This document shows, piece by piece, positions 1 to 8,811 of a stretch of 9,013 bases of DNA. The position numbers and the translations under genes were made by a program. This DNA comes from Synergistota bacterium (GTDB lineage Bacteria > Synergistota > JAGHAJ01): assembly GCA_021161545.1 (NCBI GenBank), contig JAGHAJ010000136.1, positions 1 through 9,013 of the forward strand, in the 5' to 3' direction. Under the pieces are notes generated by a model. The model was given only the letters and a program-made list of their open reading frames with translations, was not told where the DNA came from and did not search any database. Positions within the stretch are counted from its first letter, which is position 1. Every line of letters begins with the position of its first letter.

Positions 1-242
1 CTAAGCAATGCAACTGAAGAAGCGGGGCGCTTTATGCCTGCAGCTTTCCCCAACATCTCCTTAGAATCAACTAATTCTACTTTCACGCCCATCCTACCAG
101 CTACATCTAACAGCTCAGTAAATATTCTATCTTCTATATCTTTGGCTATTATCACCAACTCTGCCTCTCCTCTATTAATCGCCCTTTTAACTTGATTTAG
201 TCCTACTACCCTCTTTTTCCTAACCAGGCCGGTAAGTACCAC
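1..242 (-). CDS. rplGB: L7Ae-like K-turn RNA-binding ribosomal protein, 3' end cut by window
   Basis: Seen: reading leftwards from a GTG at 242, 80 codons stay open to the window edge. An in-frame TAG at 252-254 limits the start, and purine-rich GAGGTAGG (251-258) just upstream fits a ribosome binding site, so GTG is the best start. The product looks like a complete small L7Ae/YbxF fold. It has basic RKKRVVG (8-14), then the RNA-contact segment G14-L-N16-Q-V-K, helix AINRGEAELVIIAKD (21-35), strand VKVELVD (53-59) and the signature LGKAAGI (64-70). Known: this family (B. subtilis YbxF, about 82 residues) binds kink-turn RNA and associates with the ribosome; its gene commonly lies between rpoC and rpsL. 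Only a few codons are probably missing. Inference: it opens the str operon, continuing left with rpsL, rpsG, fusA and tuf. It is 88 bases downstream of rpoC and has its own promoter. The family call is firm; the precise cellular role is not. Confidence 0.87.
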   Translation of the reverse strand, partial: MVLTGLVRKKRVVGLNQVKRAINRGEAELVIIAKDIEDRIFTELLDVAGRMGVKVELVDSKEMLGKAAGIKRPASSVALL

Positions 243-250
243 TGTCTCTA

Positions 251-258
251 CCTACCTC
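251..258 (-). promoter_or_regulatory. Ribosome binding site of the L7Ae-like gene
   Basis: The minus strand reads GAGGTAGG. GAGG (255-258) ends 12 bases before the GTG start, and the second AGG (251-253) ends 8 bases before it. The in-frame TAG at 252-254 lies within this element, so no longer N-terminus is possible and the site decides the GTG start. Confidence 0.6.
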
Positions 259-276
259 GGCACAAAAACAACCCAT

Positions 277-305
277 ATTCTAACATTAACATACCCTTCT
301 GTCAA
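277..305 (-). promoter_or_regulatory. Consensus sigma-70-type promoter with extended -10 for the L7Ae-like/str genes
   Basis: Reading the minus strand, a perfect -35 TTGACA (300-305) is followed by 17 bases and then TAGAAT (277-282), which matches TATAAT at 5 of 6 positions. The bases before the -10 are TGT, giving the TGn of an extended -10. Transcription would start near 270, leaving a leader of about 28 bases before the GTG at 242. The promoter lies wholly in the 88-base gap after rpoC. I see no GC-rich hairpin with a U-run in this gap, so read-through from rpoBC probably adds to it. The assignment rests on sequence match only. Confidence 0.75.
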
Positions 306-330
306 CTCACAAAAGTTTGAAAGCACAAAA

Positions 331-3300
331 CTACCCCTCTGCCTCGTCTCCACCGAAGATATCCTGTTGCTGAGGCATTTTTTCCTCTTCTTCTCCTTTG
401 GCTTTCACTACAACTTTTCTATACTTGCGCAAACCTGTTCCCGCAGGTATGTAATGTCCTATTATAACATTCTCTTTGAGCCCTTTCAAGTCATCATACA
501 TACCGTTGACAGCAGCTTTAGTAAGCACATGTGTTGTCTGCTGGAAAGAAGCTGCCGAAAGGAAACTCTCTGTGGACAAAGATGCCTTTGAGATTCCATG
601 CAACATTGGTTTCGCCCTTGCTTTCCTTTTCTTACGTCTAAGAAGTCCCACATTTTCCTGCACTTTTATAACCTCTACCGTCTCTTGAATAGGTCTAATA
701 GTAATCTCATCTACATTAGCGCTCGCAATCTGTCTTATTGCCTTCTGATTCAACTCTTGACCCGCCGGAAGAATAACCTCCCCAGAAACAGCGTCAAAAG
801 CTGGTAGTGTTAAGACATTACCATAAGCAATGTCTGAGAGAACCTCAAATCTAAGATCACTAATTAACATCTCCGAATCCTCAAGCACTACCTTCTCAAC
901 CCTGTTCTCTAATATCTCATCAACCACTGTAGGTTCCAAGACAGAACCTTGTCTGGCAATAACCGTTTCATCCACAACAATATCTTCCGCAATCTCCTTT
1001 CCCCATGCCTTATCCAAGATAGCTTTATGCAACAGGTCTGGTATATACAGCGATTCTACTTTCTTCCACACCTTAACACTTGACACATTACTTTTAGCTA
1101 TCTTATCAACTATTGACCTTTCCAAAACAGTATTTGCACTCGCTATAAGTTCCCCACTCTCCTCATCAACCACATCTTCTGCCAGCACATTTCCCACAAA
1201 TGACTTCAATACCCTAACATCCTTAGCTACTATCCACTCCGCACCTTTTATCTTGGAAATTATCTCATCCGCTACCTGAGAATTAATGTTCTTCCTACCA
1301 CTCAAATCCAGCCCATCCATCCATACCTTTTCCAAAATGTGAGACTTGAACTCCATTTCTCCAACTATATACTTCACATCTATCCCATCCATGCCAAGTT
1401 CTATCTCACTAATTGGACTATCAACAGATATAATCTTTGCAAATGCTTCAGGCGACAGTTCCTCGCCCCTCTTTAAGAACTCCACTTCACCACTACGGTC
1501 TTTAACGAAACCAAGAACTTTTCTACCAACTACCTCTTTATACTCCTCTTCCTCTATCCTCTCATTCATTTCATCTATAAGAGCGTTCTGTCTATTAAAT
1601 TCATCAACACGCACAACATATCCAGGCAGCAACTCCGTGTCACCTTCATCTATAATCTTAACTTTATCCGACGGTGCTATCTTACGAGTAATAACCTCTA
1701 TATGTTTATCAGATATGGTAACTCCCTGAGAGAGATAAACCTTCTGAACTTCATCTACTATATACTTCTGCACCGCTTTTAACCCTTTTATATCAAGAAG
1801 CTTATTAGGGTCTATATAGCCCGTCGTTAGCTGCTGTCCGGCCTCCACCTCATCTCCAACATCCACAAGGATTCGCGCATTGGACGGCACATTATACACC
1901 TTGGAGAGTTCTTCATCTTCCAAAGAAGTAATAATAAGCTTCTTGCCCCTTTCAGCCTCCTTTATCTGAGAGACTATGCCATCTATTTCTGATATAATGG
2001 CTTCTCTCTTTGGTTTTCTTAACTCAAACAACTGTTCAACCCTCGGAAGACCTTGAGTTATATCTTCTCCCTTTATCCTTATTCCACCCGTGTGGAATGT
2101 CCTCAGAGTAAGCTGTGTACCCGGTTCTCCTATAGACTGAGCAGAAACAATTCCGACAGCTTCTCCTATATTCACAGGCCTTCCCAATGCAAGGTCTCTA
2201 CCATAGCACTTAGTACAGATACCCCTCTTAGACTTACATGTCAAAGGAGAACGAATCTTTACCTTCTTTACACCCGCTTGTTCTATCTTCTTGGCAAGCT
2301 CTTTTGTTATTTCTTCATTGGCATGAACTATAACCTCCCCATCTGGTGTCCTTACATCTTCTGCAGCATACCTACCTGTAATCCTATCCGCAAGCGACAT
2401 AAGTTCCCCACCAAACTCATCCTTTATAGCCTCAAAATATATACCATCTGTAGTGCCACAATCCTCCTCAGTAACCATTATATCTTGAGCAACATCTATA
2501 AGCCTTCTTGTAAGGTAGCCTGACTTGGACGTTCTCAAAGCAGTATCTGCTAATCCCTTTCTGGCACCATGTGTGGATATAAAGTACTCTAAAACGCTTA
2601 ACCCTTCTCTAAAATTAGAGAGTATAGGGTATTCTATAATCTTACCTGATGGGTTAGCCATCAATCCTCTCATACCAGCCATCTGTGTTAGCTGCCTCAC
2701 ACTACCTCTTGCACCAGATTTCACCATAATTTTAAGAGGATTAAGCTCATCCAAGCTTCTAAGGATAACATCAGCAACAGTATCTGCAGCTTTAGTCCAT
2801 ATAGACTCTATCTTCTCCTCTCTTTCATCATCCGTAATAATCCCCTTATCATACTGTTCTGCGACCACTTTCTCACTCTTGTGTGCTTCATCTATAACAT
2901 CCCATTTCTCCTTGGGAACTTTAACATCCGTTATAGAGATTGTCAAACCAAACTTTGTTGCCATATGAAACCCCAGTTCTTTTAGGGCATCCAACGTACC
3001 AACCATAACATCTGGTCCAAACTTTTCATATCCCTCTCTTAATATCTTCAACAACTTCTTCTTATCTACGACATCGTTAACAAACTCAAACCCCTTGGGC
3101 AACGCTTCGTTAAACAATATCCTTCCCACTGTAGTTTCAAAAAATCCATTATCAGTGCGCACCTTTATGCGTGCATGCAATCCTAACTTTCCATATTCAT
3201 ATGCCGTAAGTGCATCATCAAAACTGTAAAAATGAGAACCTTCACCTTTTTCTCCATCAACTATAAGTGTCATATAGTACATCCCTAACACCATGTCCTG

Positions 3301-5301
3301 TGTCGGTGTAACTATAGGACCACCGTGTGCGGGGGAAAGCAGATTACGCGAAGAGAGCATAATTAACCTACTTTCCGCCTGCGCATCTATAGAAAGAGGT
3401 ACATGCACAGCCATCTGGTCACCATCAAAGTCTGCATTAAAAGCCGTACAGACAAGCGGGTGAATCTGTATAGCCTTACCCTCTATCAAAACAGGCTCAA
3501 ATGCTTGGATTCCAAGCCTGTGAAGCGTAGGAGCTCTATTTAGTAACACAGGATGTTCCTTTATTACTTCCTCCAATACATCCCACACTTCTGGCCTGCC
3601 TTTTTCTATCATCTTCCTTGCACTCTTTATATTGCTGACAAATCCCTTTTCTGTCAGCTTATTCATAACAAAAGGTTTAAAAAGCTCAAGTGCCATTTGC
3701 CTTGGAAGTCCACACTGATGCAACTTCAGTTTTGGACCAACTACTATAACAGACCTACCAGAGTAATCAACCCTCTTCCCCAGCAGGTTTTGCCTGAACC
3801 GACCTTTTTTTCCACTCAGCATATCGCTTAAAGACTTAAGCGGCCTTCCAGAAGCATTTACAACCATCTTACCCCTTCTACCATTGTCTATCAAAGCATC
3901 AACTGATTCCTGTAACATCCTCTTTTCACTCTTAACTATAATATCCGGCGCCCTGAGATCTATAAGCTTCTTTAACCTTATATTCCTATTTATAACCCTT
4001 CTATAAAGGTCATTCAGGTCAGAGCTGGCAAACCTACCACCGTCAAGCTGAACCATCGGTCTTAAGTCTGGTGGTATAACTGGTAGAACTTCCAAGACCA
4101 TCCACTCAGGTCTATTTCCAGATTTTATGAAGGCATTAACTACTTCCAATCTCTTTATGAGCTTGCTTCTTTTCTGCTTAGAGGCATTCTTAAGGGCACC
4201 TCGAATCTCACTTGCAAGTGCTTCTAAATCCACATCTTCTAAAAGCCTTTTTATTGCCTCAGCCCCCATCCCCGCCTCAAAGGATTTGTCATAGAGTTTA
4301 TATGTCTCAACTTCTCTCTCAAGGAGTATTTGCCCTTTGTGAGTAGATGTATTTCCAGGGTTTATCACTACATACGCAGGATCTTCTATATTGACATTCT
4401 CTTTCTCCACTTCAAACCTCCCCGGATACCTGTAGCTGTATATCTTTAGCTCTCTTGAAGAAATTATGTCATCCTTTTTAAACGGAAGTTTCGCAACATA
4501 GTTCACTACAAACATCTCTTTACCACTATGCGTGAATCTCTCTACCTTTATGTAATCCTTGGCTTGCTTACCCATATTCTCCAGCTCGGTAGCAGAGATA
4601 ATATCACCAACTTTATAAGGGACATCAGCTCCCAATACCACATCTACAATCTTAAAGCAAGGTTCGACTTCTACAGAGTTTTCACCATATCTTTCCTTAT
4701 ACTTATTAACCTCTTCTTCACTTATATAACTACCCGGTTCCACCACGATGTCATCTGTCCACTTAACTCTATAAGCTTCCTCTGCAACAAATTTTTTATT
4801 AAACTGTTTATGTATCTCAAACTCAGACTGTGATATGAGGTCTCCTTTATAGAGGTTTATTCCTTTCCTACTACCAGGATTTACCACTTTGTAGAGTGGC
4901 TCCAACCTACGCAAAGAGGCAAAATAAACTACCCTCTCCAGGTCCCTTGTAGGTACGTCCAATATCTGACTTATCATGCTCGGTATCCCTTTCAGATACC
5001 ATATATGAACAACAGGAGCAGCAAGTTCTATATGCCCCATCCTTTCCCTTCTGACCTTCGACTCAGTAACTTCAACCCCACACTTCTCACACACAACACC
5101 TTTGTATTTTGCCTTTTTGTACTTACCACAATAACACTCATAGTCCTTGGTAGGACCAAATATTCGCTCACAGAAAAGCCCATCCCTTTCCGGCTTTAGT
5201 GTTCTATAGTTGATAGTTTCTGCTTTCTTTACCTCTCCACGAGACCACTCTCTTATCTTCTCTGGTGACGCCAATGATATCCTTATACCTTTTATACCCA
5301 T
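331..5301 (-). CDS. rpoC: DNA-directed RNA polymerase subunit beta' with two repeat-built insertions
   Basis: Largest catalytic subunit of the core enzyme (alpha2-beta-beta'-omega), 1656 residues against about 1200 for B. subtilis and 1407 for E. coli. Seen in order: zinc site 1 with C56, C58, C71, C74 in the clamp; an N-terminal repeat insertion (about 131-308); lid, rudder and sigma-binding clamp helices with [15 protein letters not shown] (421-435) and [17 protein letters not shown] (501-517); the Mg2+-chelating NADFDGDQ (622-629) with D624, D626, D628; bridge helix region (about 900-934); zinc site 2 with C948, C1022, C1029, C1032; trigger loop [13 protein letters not shown] (1058-1070); and conserved C-terminal region H with [13 protein letters not shown] (1568-1580). 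No SI3 interrupts the trigger loop. A second insertion of about 300 residues (1256-1564) precedes region H and ends in basic [10 protein letters not shown]. The tail is acidic. The ATG lies 3 bases after the rpoB stop and 11 bases after AGGAGG, indicating translational coupling. All catalytic and zinc residues I could check are intact, so the enzyme should be active. Confidence 0.99.
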   Translation of the reverse strand: MGIKGIRISLASPEKIREWSRGEVKKAETINYRTLKPERDGLFCERIFGPTKDYECYCGKYKKAKYKGVVCEKCGVEVTESKVRRERMGHIELAAPVVHIWYLKGIPSMISQILDVPTRDLERVVYFASLRRLEPLYKVVNPGSRKGINLYKGDLISQSEFEIHKQFNKKFVAEEAYRVKWTDDIVVEPGSYISEEEVNKYKERYGENSVEVEPCFKIVDVVLGADVPYKVGDIISATELENMGKQAKDYIKVERFTHSGKEMFVVNYVAKLPFKKDDIISSRELKIYSYRYPGRFEVEKENVNIEDPAYVVINPGNTSTHKGQILLEREVETYKLYDKSFEAGMGAEAIKRLLEDVDLEALASEIRGALKNASKQKRSKLIKRLEVVNAFIKSGNRPEWMVLEVLPVIPPDLRPMVQLDGGRFASSDLNDLYRRVINRNIRLKKLIDLRAPDIIVKSEKRMLQESVDALIDNGRRGKMVVNASGRPLKSLSDMLSGKKGRFRQNLLGKRVDYSGRSVIVVGPKLKLHQCGLPRQMALELFKPFVMNKLTEKGFVSNIKSARKMIEKGRPEVWDVLEEVIKEHPVLLNRAPTLHRLGIQAFEPVLIEGKAIQIHPLVCTAFNADFDGDQMAVHVPLSIDAQAESRLIMLSSRNLLSPAHGGPIVTPTQDMVLGMYYMTLIVDGEKGEGSHFYSFDDALTAYEYGKLGLHARIKVRTDNGFFETTVGRILFNEALPKGFEFVNDVVDKKKLLKILREGYEKFGPDVMVGTLDALKELGFHMATKFGLTISITDVKVPKEKWDVIDEAHKSEKVVAEQYDKGIITDDEREEKIESIWTKAADTVADVILRSLDELNPLKIMVKSGARGSVRQLTQMAGMRGLMANPSGKIIEYPILSNFREGLSVLEYFISTHGARKGLADTALRTSKSGYLTRRLIDVAQDIMVTEEDCGTTDGIYFEAIKDEFGGELMSLADRITGRYAAEDVRTPDGEVIVHANEEITKELAKKIEQAGVKKVKIRSPLTCKSKRGICTKCYGRDLALGRPVNIGEAVGIVSAQSIGEPGTQLTLRTFHTGGIRIKGEDITQGLPRVEQLFELRKPKREAIISEIDGIVSQIKEAERGKKLIITSLEDEELSKVYNVPSNARILVDVGDEVEAGQQLTTGYIDPNKLLDIKGLKAVQKYIVDEVQKVYLSQGVTISDKHIEVITRKIAPSDKVKIIDEGDTELLPGYVVRVDEFNRQNALIDEMNERIEEEEYKEVVGRKVLGFVKDRSGEVEFLKRGEELSPEAFAKIISVDSPISEIELGMDGIDVKYIVGEMEFKSHILEKVWMDGLDLSGRKNINSQVADEIISKIKGAEWIVAKDVRVLKSFVGNVLAEDVVDEESGELIASANTVLERSIVDKIAKSNVSSVKVWKKVESLYIPDLLHKAILDKAWGKEIAEDIVVDETVIARQGSVLEPTVVDEILENRVEKVVLEDSEMLISDLRFEVLSDIAYGNVLTLPAFDAVSGEVILPAGQELNQKAIRQIASANVDEITIRPIQETVEVIKVQENVGLLRRKKRKARAKPMLHGISKASLSTESFLSAASFQQTTHVLTKAAVNGMYDDLKGLKENVIIGHYIPAGTGLRKYRKVVVKAKGEEEEKMPQQQDIFGGDEAEG
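610..1536 (-). repeat. Tandem-module insertion in beta' C-terminal part (residues about 1256-1564)
   Basis: Beta' normally runs in a few dozen residues from the LPG motif (here 1224-1226) to region H; here about 300 residues intervene. They contain diverged copies of a unit of about 45 residues with the pattern G-x-hydrophobic-LAED-...-SGE-hydrophobic-I-x-x-x-(G/N)-x-x-L-...-V-x-x-I-...-V-x-x-(V/I)-x-hydrophobic. Copies lie at 1257-1302, about 1321-1365 (degenerate), 1367-1413 ([20 protein letters not shown]), 1431-1474 ([20 protein letters not shown]) and 1491-1537 ([20 protein letters not shown]). The key glycines 1370, 1434 and 1494 are 64 and 60 residues apart. The linkers also look alike ([24 protein letters not shown]). 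The unit matches the normal beta' segment 974-1017. By eye I associate it with the beta-beta' module described for lineage-specific polymerase inserts. Alignment was done by hand. Confidence 0.8.
2251..2382 (-). other. Canonical copy of the module next to beta' zinc site 2 (residues 974-1017)
   Basis: [20 protein letters not shown] (974-993), then a helix [10 protein letters not shown] and strand VKKVKIRS, lead directly into the zinc-binding C1022 and C1029-x-x-C1032. This unit is present in ordinary Firmicutes-type beta' at the same place and is the best template for recognising the extra copies nearer the C-terminus. Confidence 0.75.
4378..4911 (-). repeat. N-terminal repeat insertion in beta' (residues about 131-308)
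   Basis: In compact beta' proteins a segment like YFASYVV-DPGNT leads directly to MGAEAI. Here about 178 extra residues lie between YFASL (126-130) and [11 protein letters not shown] (309-319). They resolve by eye into four diverged copies of the normal unit at 309-350. The pattern is an aromatic residue with a hydrophobic strand, then KGD-(L/I)-IS-x-x-E, then a basic/aromatic helix. Copies: 137-176 ([12 protein letters not shown]), 177-215 ([14 protein letters not shown]), 216-263 ([13 protein letters not shown]) and 264-308 ([15 protein letters not shown]). Comparable insertions at this site made of sandwich-barrel repeats are known in Thermus and Thermotoga beta'. Repeat boundaries are approximate. 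Confidence 0.75.
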
Positions 5302-5304
5302 TAC

Positions 5305-8300
5305 CTATCTTTCCTCCTCTGATTTAAGGATAACCTCTGTCAAAGAGTCCCTCTTCTCTTCTCTGGTCTCTTCCTCATCCGGTTCTTCTTCAACCTCAAC
5401 ATCCAGAGCAAGTCCTTGCATCTCCTTAACCAGAACCTTAAACGACTCCGGCACACCAACGCTACTTATCTGATTTCCCTTAACTACAGACTCATAAGCT
5501 TTAACCCTTCCATCTATGTCATCAGACTTTATAGTAAGCATTTCCTGGAGTGTACTTGCTGCACCATATCCTTCTAATGCCCACACTTCCATCTCTCCAA
5601 ATCTCTGACCACCAAACTGCGCTTTCCCTCCAAGTGGTTGCTGAGTTATCAAGGAATATGGACCTATTGAACGCGCATGAATCTTATCATCAACAAGATG
5701 TATGAGCTTCATCATATAGATATAACCGACTACAACGGGATGGTCAAATGATTCACCTGTCCTTCCGTCATACAAGATGCTCTTACCTTCAGGTGATATC
5801 CACCCATATTTCTCAGAAAGCTCCCTGAGTCCTTCCAACACTTTGTCCACCTCAATACCGTCAAACACAGGCGTAGCAACATACACACCTTTATCCTTTG
5901 CAATAAAACCAAGGTGCGTTTCCAGAACCTGTCCAAGGTTCATCCTTGATGGAACTCCAAGAGGATTTAACACTATATCAACGGGCGTTCCATCAGGTAA
6001 GAATGGCATATCCTCTTCAGGCATAATCCTCGAAATAACACCCTTGTTTCCATGCCTACCTGAAAGTTTATCCCCAACAGACACCTTTCTCATCTGCGCA
6101 ACATAGACTTTTACCATCTTGTTAACGCCTGGAGGTAAACTATCGCTGTTCTCTTTGGAAAACACCTTTACATAAACCACTTTTCCACCTTCGCCATACG
6201 GAACCCTTAACGATGTATCCCTCACCTCTCTCGCCTTATCTCCAAATATAGCCCTTAAAAGCCTTTCCTCTGCACTCAGATCACTCTCTCCCTTTGGTGT
6301 AATCTTACCTACCAATATACTACCAGATTTTACCTCCGCTCCAACCCTGACAATACCATTCTCATCAAGGTCCCTCAACGCATCCTCACCTACATTTGGT
6401 ATATCCCTCGTTATTTCCTCCGGACCCAATTTTGTATCTCTCGCCTCAACTTCATACTCTTCTATGTGTATAGAGCTAAAAACATCTTCTTTTACCAGCC
6501 TCTCGCTTATCAAGATAGCATCTTCGTAGTTATACCCTTCCCAAGGCATGAACGCCACCAACAGGTTTCTACCAAGTGCAAGCTCGCCACCATCCATAGA
6601 AGGACCATCAGCTATAACCTGACCTTTAAATACCTTATCTCCTTTCTTTACTATCGGCTTCTGGTCTATACATGTCCCCTGATTTGATCGCCTGAACCTC
6701 AACAGGTTGTATTCGTCCTTTGTACCATCCTCTCTATCTATAGCAATCTTATTTCCAGAGACATAGCTCACTACTCCATCTGCCTTAGCCACAACAAGCA
6801 TACCTGAGTCATAAGCAGCTTTTTGTTCCATACCCGTTCCAACAAGTGGTGCCTCCGGTTTTATCAATGGAACAGACTGTCTTTGCATGTTCGAGCCCAT
6901 TAGTGCTCTGTTTGCATCATCATGTTCCAGAAACGGTATCAAAGACGTAGAAACACTAACTACTTGCTTAGGAGAGACGTCCATATAGTCTATCTTTTCA
7001 GACGGAACCATGATAAGTTCTCCCCTGTGTCTGGCTACAACACTCTCCTTGGCAAGCCTACCATCTTTTATCTCTTCATTTGCTTGAGCAATGAAAAACT
7101 CATCTTCCTCATCAGCAGAGAGATAAACCACCTCATCCGTAACAACCCCATTTACAACCTTACGGTAAGGGGTTCTTATAAAACCGAGTTCATCAACCTT
7201 AGAGTATGTAGTTAAAGAAACCACCAAACCTATATTAGGCCCTTCAGGTGTCTCTATAGGACATATCCTACCATAATGGGTATAGTGGACATCCCTTGCC
7301 TCAAAACCTGCCCTTTCTCTACTCAACCCACCAGGACCAAGAGCACTCAACCTCCTCTTGTTAGTGAGCTCTGCCAAAGGATTTGTCTGGTCCATGAACT
7401 GAGAGAGCTGACTACTGCCAAAAAACTCCCTGACAGAAGCAACAACAGGTCTTACATTAAGCAGGTTTTGTGGGGTTGCTGTTGCAAGGTCAGGAAATGT
7501 GGACATTCTGTCCCGCACATTCTTACTCATCCTGAGGAAACCTACTCTTAAATGTCCCTCGAGCAATTCCCCAACAGCACGCACCCGCCTGTTACCAAGG
7601 TGATCTATATCATCTACATCTTCATAGCCATCCTTCAGTTTCAATAGGTGCTTTAAAATTGCATCAAGGTCTTCCAATGTTATGATATGTGTATCCACTG
7701 AAACATCTATCTTGAGCTTCTTATTCATCTTAAACCTTCCAACTACACCAAGACTATACCTTCTATCATTTAAGAACATCTCTCTTATGAGTTCCTTTGC
7801 ATTCTCTATCCTGATTGGGTCTGTTGGACGGAGTCTCGAGAACAACTCAAGGTATGCCTCCTCCTGCGTCTTAGTGGGATCAAGATGCAAAGTATTAGCC
7901 AAAACAGGGTCCACATCATACACCCTTATAGAAGATACATTGTTGTCAAAAAGTGCAGAAACTTCATCAGATCCGAGGTATCTTCCACGCTCCACAACAA
8001 GTGCCCCCGTGGAAGAATTGTAAACATTTTCAGCCACCACTCTGCCCTTCACTTCATCTGCCACCACAGATACCTCTTCCACACCTTTAGAAAACGATTC
8101 TAATATCTCAATATTATCTTTTCTCCCAAACACCTTCAACAGTATAGTATAAGGTATCTTCTTTCTCCTATCTATCTTTGCATAAAGCACATCATTACTC
8201 AACTCAAACTCTATCCATGAACCATGCTGAGGAATAATCTTTCCCGTATATATGGTGCTACCAGAAGTAGATTTTTCCTCCAAAAAGTATATTCCGTAAG

Positions 8301-8748
8301 AACGGGTTAACTGACTCACAACTACTCTCTCAACACCATTGATAATGAACGTACCTCTACTCGTCATCAGTGGAATTTCGCCAAAAAATACTTCTTCTTC
8401 CTTTATCTCGCCTGTTTCCCTATCCTCCAGCCTCATCTTAGCATACAGTGGAGCCTGATAGTTTACATCCTGTTCTAAGGCATCCCACTCACTTATGCGC
8501 GGTTCTCCTATCCTATATTCAACAAAATCCAGTGAAAATCTACCATTAAAGCTCTCAATAGGAAATGTATGACTGAACAACCACTGAAGACCAATGTTTT
8601 CGCGCTTGGAGGGTTCCACATCCTTTTGGAGAAACTTCTTAAAAGAAGTGAGCTGAAGCTCAATCAAGTTAGGTATCTCCAGCACTTCCCTGATCCTATT
8701 AAAAAATTGTCTTTCTCTCATTTCGGTCAAAAGACTCACCTCACCCAT
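5305..8748 (-). CDS. rpoB: DNA-directed RNA polymerase subunit beta
   Basis: Second catalytic core subunit, 1147 residues from the ATG (1141 if the TTG at 8730 is used). Seen: protrusion start [12 protein letters not shown] (21-32); [17 protein letters not shown] (131-147); a lobe segment with one copy of the repeat module (232-279); [17 protein letters not shown] (380-396); rifampicin region [11 protein letters not shown] (447-457) and [18 protein letters not shown] (464-481); [13 protein letters not shown] (496-508); [12 protein letters not shown] (734-745) with E742 and D743 near the catalytic metal; [14 protein letters not shown] (891-904) with K894 and K902, equivalent to E. coli K1065 and K1073; and clamp motif [20 protein letters not shown] (1040-1059). 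It lacks the E. coli-type SI2, so the enzyme is compact. The C-terminus (1118-1147) is strongly acidic. The longest frame is given, but a good ribosome binding site favours the TTG. N463 replaces the usual His of the rifampicin pocket. It is co-transcribed with rpoC from a promoter just upstream. Confidence 0.99.
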   Translation of the reverse strand: MGEVSLLTEMRERQFFNRIREVLEIPNLIELQLTSFKKFLQKDVEPSKRENIGLQWLFSHTFPIESFNGRFSLDFVEYRIGEPRISEWDALEQDVNYQAPLYAKMRLEDRETGEIKEEEVFFGEIPLMTSRGTFIINGVERVVVSQLTRSYGIYFLEEKSTSGSTIYTGKIIPQHGSWIEFELSNDVLYAKIDRRKKIPYTILLKVFGRKDNIEILESFSKGVEEVSVVADEVKGRVVAENVYNSSTGALVVERGRYLGSDEVSALFDNNVSSIRVYDVDPVLANTLHLDPTKTQEEAYLELFSRLRPTDPIRIENAKELIREMFLNDRRYSLGVVGRFKMNKKLKIDVSVDTHIITLEDLDAILKHLLKLKDGYEDVDDIDHLGNRRVRAVGELLEGHLRVGFLRMSKNVRDRMSTFPDLATATPQNLLNVRPVVASVREFFGSSQLSQFMDQTNPLAELTNKRRLSALGPGGLSRERAGFEARDVHYTHYGRICPIETPEGPNIGLVVSLTTYSKVDELGFIRTPYRKVVNGVVTDEVVYLSADEEDEFFIAQANEEIKDGRLAKESVVARHRGELIMVPSEKIDYMDVSPKQVVSVSTSLIPFLEHDDANRALMGSNMQRQSVPLIKPEAPLVGTGMEQKAAYDSGMLVVAKADGVVSYVSGNKIAIDREDGTKDEYNLLRFRRSNQGTCIDQKPIVKKGDKVFKGQVIADGPSMDGGELALGRNLLVAFMPWEGYNYEDAILISERLVKEDVFSSIHIEEYEVEARDTKLGPEEITRDIPNVGEDALRDLDENGIVRVGAEVKSGSILVGKITPKGESDLSAEERLLRAIFGDKAREVRDTSLRVPYGEGGKVVYVKVFSKENSDSLPPGVNKMVKVYVAQMRKVSVGDKLSGRHGNKGVISRIMPEEDMPFLPDGTPVDIVLNPLGVPSRMNLGQVLETHLGFIAKDKGVYVATPVFDGIEVDKVLEGLRELSEKYGWISPEGKSILYDGRTGESFDHPVVVGYIYMMKLIHLVDDKIHARSIGPYSLITQQPLGGKAQFGGQRFGEMEVWALEGYGAASTLQEMLTIKSDDIDGRVKAYESVVKGNQISSVGVPESFKVLVKEMQGLALDVEVEEEPDEEETREEKRDSLTEVILKSEEER
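5313..5318 (-). promoter_or_regulatory. Ribosome binding site of rpoC within the end of rpoB
   Basis: The minus strand carries AGGAGG inside the last rpoB codons (Ser-Glu-Glu-Glu-Arg-stop), 11 bases before the rpoC ATG. The rpoB TAG is only 3 bases before that ATG, so a ribosome ending rpoB can restart on rpoC. This fits balanced synthesis of the two subunits. Confidence 0.8.
7912..8055 (-). other. Copy of the beta-beta' type module inside the beta lobe (residues 232-279)
   Basis: Beta residues 232-279 contain [20 protein letters not shown] followed by an L-x-x-D-E-V helix and [10 protein letters not shown]. This is the same strand-loop-strand-helix-strand pattern as beta' 974-1017 and the modules of the beta' C-terminal insertion; NVSSIRV here parallels NVSSVKV at beta' 1405-1411. 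It sits at the lobe site where other lineages also carry insertions. Homology is judged by eye. Confidence 0.6.
8736..8742 (-). promoter_or_regulatory. rpoB: Ribosome binding site pointing to a TTG start for rpoB
   Basis: GAGGTGA on the minus strand is a 7-base match to the extended anti-SD complement AGGAGGTGA. It lies 5 bases before TTG at 8728-8730 (codon 7 of the longest frame) and 14 bases before the next ATG (8719-8721). The first ATG (8746-8748) has AT-rich TTTTAAATACCC before it and no such site. I favour the TTG, at perhaps 60 percent. Confidence 0.6.
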
Positions 8749-8782
8749 GGGTATTTAAAAATCTGGAATAAGACAACTTTTA

Positions 8783-8811
8783 ATGATAAGACATATTCTA
8801 TCAAATGTCAA
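8783..8811 (-). promoter_or_regulatory. Sigma-70-type promoter for rpoBC
   Basis: On the minus strand a perfect -35 TTGACA (8806-8811) is followed by 17 bases and the -10 TATCAT (8783-8788), 5 of 6 matches to TATAAT. Transcription would begin around 8776-8778, giving a leader of about 28 bases to the ATG at 8748 or about 47 to the TTG at 8730. An A/T-rich stretch (AAATTTTTA, 8812-8820) directly upstream could act as an UP-like element. The second hexamer TAGAAT at 8795-8800, preceded by TGA, could be an alternative extended -10 but has no -35 at 17 bases. Confidence 0.75.

Noticed and set aside
243-270. Kink-turn in the short leader of the L7Ae-like gene for autoregulation
   Set aside because: The leader is only about 28 bases and I could not find two stems around a three-base bulge with tandem G-A pairs.
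243-330. Intrinsic terminator after rpoC
   Set aside because: The gap contains several T-runs (TTTTGTG three times) but no GC-rich stem in front of them; a weak imperfect CAAACT/AGTTG pairing is not convincing.
830-1729. Plus-strand open frames (about 149 and 127 codons) rich in Ser, Thr, Ile and Leu
   Set aside because: They are antisense to the beta' C-terminal insertion, which is clearly coding on the minus strand. The Ser/Thr/Leu bias is what antisense of Glu/Asp/Lys-rich codons gives, and there are no ribosome binding sites or family motifs.
2079-2129. Leu at the trigger-loop position of E. coli Met932 (TQLTLRTFH, residues 1062-1070)
   Set aside because: The position contacts the incoming nucleotide, but I believe Leu occurs in other phyla at this site, so I do not treat it as a notable loss. 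The catalytic His1070 is present.
2053-2968. Plus-strand open frames of 156 and 147 codons
   Set aside because: They are antisense to the most conserved part of rpoC (zinc site 2, bridge helix and trigger loop), so they are shadows of that gene.
5730-5936. Minus-strand 68-codon frame inside rpoB
   Set aside because: It lies in another frame within conserved rpoB coding sequence and has no independent support; it is a shadow.
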